Shown here piece after piece: positions 62,740-64,000 of a DNA stretch of 64,000 nucleotides. Location of the stretch: contig JAAWDR010000026.1 of the NCBI GenBank assembly GCA_022793875.1, forward strand, positions 1-64,000. The letters run 5' to 3'. Numbering within the stretch: position 1 is the stretch's first letter; each line of letters begins with the position of its first letter. The notes beneath the pieces were generated by a model. That model was not told where the DNA came from. It was given only the letters and a program-made list of their open reading frames with translations, and ran no database searches. The position numbers and the translations under genes are program-made. Source of the stretch: Clostridia bacterium. Lineage in GTDB: Bacteria; Bacillota; Clostridia; TANB77; CAG-508.

Positions 62740-64000
62740 ATGAAAAAAACGAGAGAGAAAATGGCAATTATAATGATAATTTTACTGTTGTTATCATCAT
62801 ATATAACACCATTTTTAAACGTAGTAAATGCGTTTAGTGTGAGTAACGCATATATTTATACTGTAAAAGAAACAGAATATCATTTGCAATTTTGGGACAC
62901 TAAACAAAATGCCTGGTCCTATATAATTACAAATTATGTTGGTTATACAGGAGAAGATGGGAAATTCTATCCTGCCTATTGCTTAGACGCAGATAAGCAC
63001 GGAGTAGGAGAAGAAGCACCTTATACAGTAACAGTAACAGAAGCTATTCAAAATCCAGAAGTATGGAGAGTTTTATTTCACGGATTTCCATACAAAACAC
63101 CAGGAGAGTTAGGAGTAGCAAATGATTATGACGCATTTTGTGCAACAAAGCAAGCAGTATATTGCATATTGTATGGTTATGATCCTTCAACAAGATATAA
63201 TGGAGGAGATGACAGAGGTACAGCAATTAAAAATGCAATAGTAACAATGGTAACAAATGCAAGAAATGGGGTTGGTGGTAATTATACATCTCCACAATTA
63301 GCAATTAATAAAATAGGAAATTTGACAAAAGAAGGAGAATATTATTCTCAAACTTATAGCGTAAGTTCAAATGTACCATTAGGAAATTATAGTGTATATC
63401 AAATTTCAGGGTTACCTTCTGGAAGCTATTTTGCAAATACAAATGGCTCACAACAAACAACTTTTTCTGCAGGAGAAAATTTTAAAGTTTATATTCCACA
63501 GAAAAAGATAGTATCAAACATTTCAGCTTATATTGGTATTGATGGTAGCTGTAAAACATATCCTGCTCTATATGGTAAAGCACCTAATTCATCAGTACAA
63601 AATTATGCGTTAGTAACAGATCCATTTGAAAATGGAAGTGCTGACACAGAAATTAAGATAGCACCAACAGGAGAGGTAATTATCGAAAAAACTAGCACAA
63701 CAGATAATATATGGAATGGAGCAATTTCAGGTTCATTAATTCCAAATGCAAAATATAATCTATACAATTCTAATATGAATTTAATCAACACATATACAAC
63801 AAATTCAGAAGGTAAAATTCACATTTCTGGTTTATCTTTAGGAAAATATTATATTCAGGAAACAACACCTACACCAGAATTTACAACATTAAATGATGAG
63901 ATATATTCATTTACATTAGATTATATGGGCGATAGCAAAGATGTAAAAGTAACTAACACACCTGTTCCAGGAGGATATTTTTCTGCTATTAAACTTTCAG
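62740..64000 (+). CDS. Thioester/Cna-B type surface adhesin, 5' part (runs off the window)
   Basis: Start ATG 62740 with AAAGGAGG; open to the right edge, so at least 420 codons. Not in the ORF track because no stop is reached. Signal peptide (IIMIILLLLSSYITPFLNVV), then a thioester-type domain with the Cys of YPAYCLDADKHG and CATKQAVYCILYGY, which suggests an internal Cys-Gln bond as in thioester adhesins, followed by Cna-B like repeats (ETTPTPEF). Likely anchored by the sortase at 56480. Confidence 0.8.
   Translation, partial: MKKTREKMAIIMIILLLLSSYITPFLNVVNAFSVSNAYIYTVKETEYHLQFWDTKQNAWSYIITNYVGYTGEDGKFYPAYCLDADKHGVGEEAPYTVTVTEAIQNPEVWRVLFHGFPYKTPGELGVANDYDAFCATKQAVYCILYGYDPSTRYNGGDDRGTAIKNAIVTMVTNARNGVGGNYTSPQLAINKIGNLTKEGEYYSQTYSVSSNVPLGNYSVYQISGLPSGSYFANTNGSQQTTFSAGENFKVYIPQKKIVSNISAYIGIDGSCKTYPALYGKAPNSSVQNYALVTDPFENGSADTEIKIAPTGEVIIEKTSTTDNIWNGAISGSLIPNAKYNLYNSNMNLINTYTTNSEGKIHISGLSLGKYYIQETTPTPEFTTLNDEIYSFTLDYMGDSKDVKVTNTPVPGGYFSAIKLS

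Noticed and set aside
1-64000. CRISPR arrays, rRNA or tRNA genes
   Set aside because: No regularly spaced repeat-spacer arrays and no rRNA or tRNA signature was found by eye; the spaced repeats at 10.3-10.7 kb have too few copies and AT-rich interiors without spacer character.

Overview
The window is very AT-rich, with clean AGGAGG-type ribosome binding sites and low-GC codon use. Its protein families (MurD, SecA with a C-terminal zinc tail, a YtvI/AI-2E-type permease, Spo0A-like and BofA-like proteins) point to a low-GC Bacillota, most likely a gut Clostridia. No rRNA, tRNA or CRISPR array was seen.

Region 1 (1-8002) is chromosomal. It holds a small Asn-rich peptide gene on the minus strand, murD, a Pro-rich-tailed unknown protein, a Cys-rich CBS-domain protein, an AI-2E family permease, a convergent membrane-anchored OB-fold-like protein and full-length secA. 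Region 2 (8003 to beyond the right edge) is an integrative and conjugative element whose tyrosine integrase starts 238 bp after the secA stop. The right end of the element is outside the window.

Element layout: integrase and divergent XRE control region (8.0-10.7 kb); replication module with a phage-type replisome organiser that carries three identical 13-bp palindromes inside its gene (10.7-14.4 kb); topoisomerase III-like gene, an XRE regulator, a Spo0A-like degenerate response regulator and a second XRE gene (14.5-18.5 kb); ParB-like protein, RHH protein and MobL-type relaxase (18.7-23.1 kb); type IV secretion genes (23.3-35.0 kb) encoding a VirD4 coupling protein, VirB2-, VirB6-, PrgI- and VirB4-like proteins, an M23 peptidase and a CpaE-like ATPase; small membrane cargo plus an ECF sigma factor fused to a membrane sensor (35.2-40.2 kb); a type I restriction-modification operon (40.3-46.3 kb) followed by a second Spo0A-like gene; and a long operon of mostly unknown proteins with a PAPS-reductase-like PP-loop ATPase and a sortase (48.4-57.0 kb). 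The right part carries an IbrA-like PP-loop protein, a Nudix hydrolase, small membrane proteins and the start of a thioester/Cna-type surface adhesin.

Three features stand out. (1) Two ~155-bp modules in inverted orientation (14335-14493 and 19915-20070) each hold an exact IncP/MOBP-type nic motif TATCCTG^C next to hairpins whose stems covary between the copies. I read them as two opposed oriT-like sites. (2) Five copies of an ~80-bp promoter module (twin TTGCAAAA boxes 11 bp apart, CTGCAGTATAC core, extended -10 TGYTAAAAT) stand in front of parB, the cargo genes, two unknown operons and the adhesin. Three copies are followed by terminator-like hairpins before the first gene. This looks like an element-wide regulon, and the Spo0A-like proteins are candidate activators. 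(3) virD4, the 3' end of virB4 and the chromosomal OB-fold gene are broken by single C insertions, each directly 5' of a GG. Removing them restores canonical family motifs, so this is either a systematic sequence error or an unusual mutation signature.
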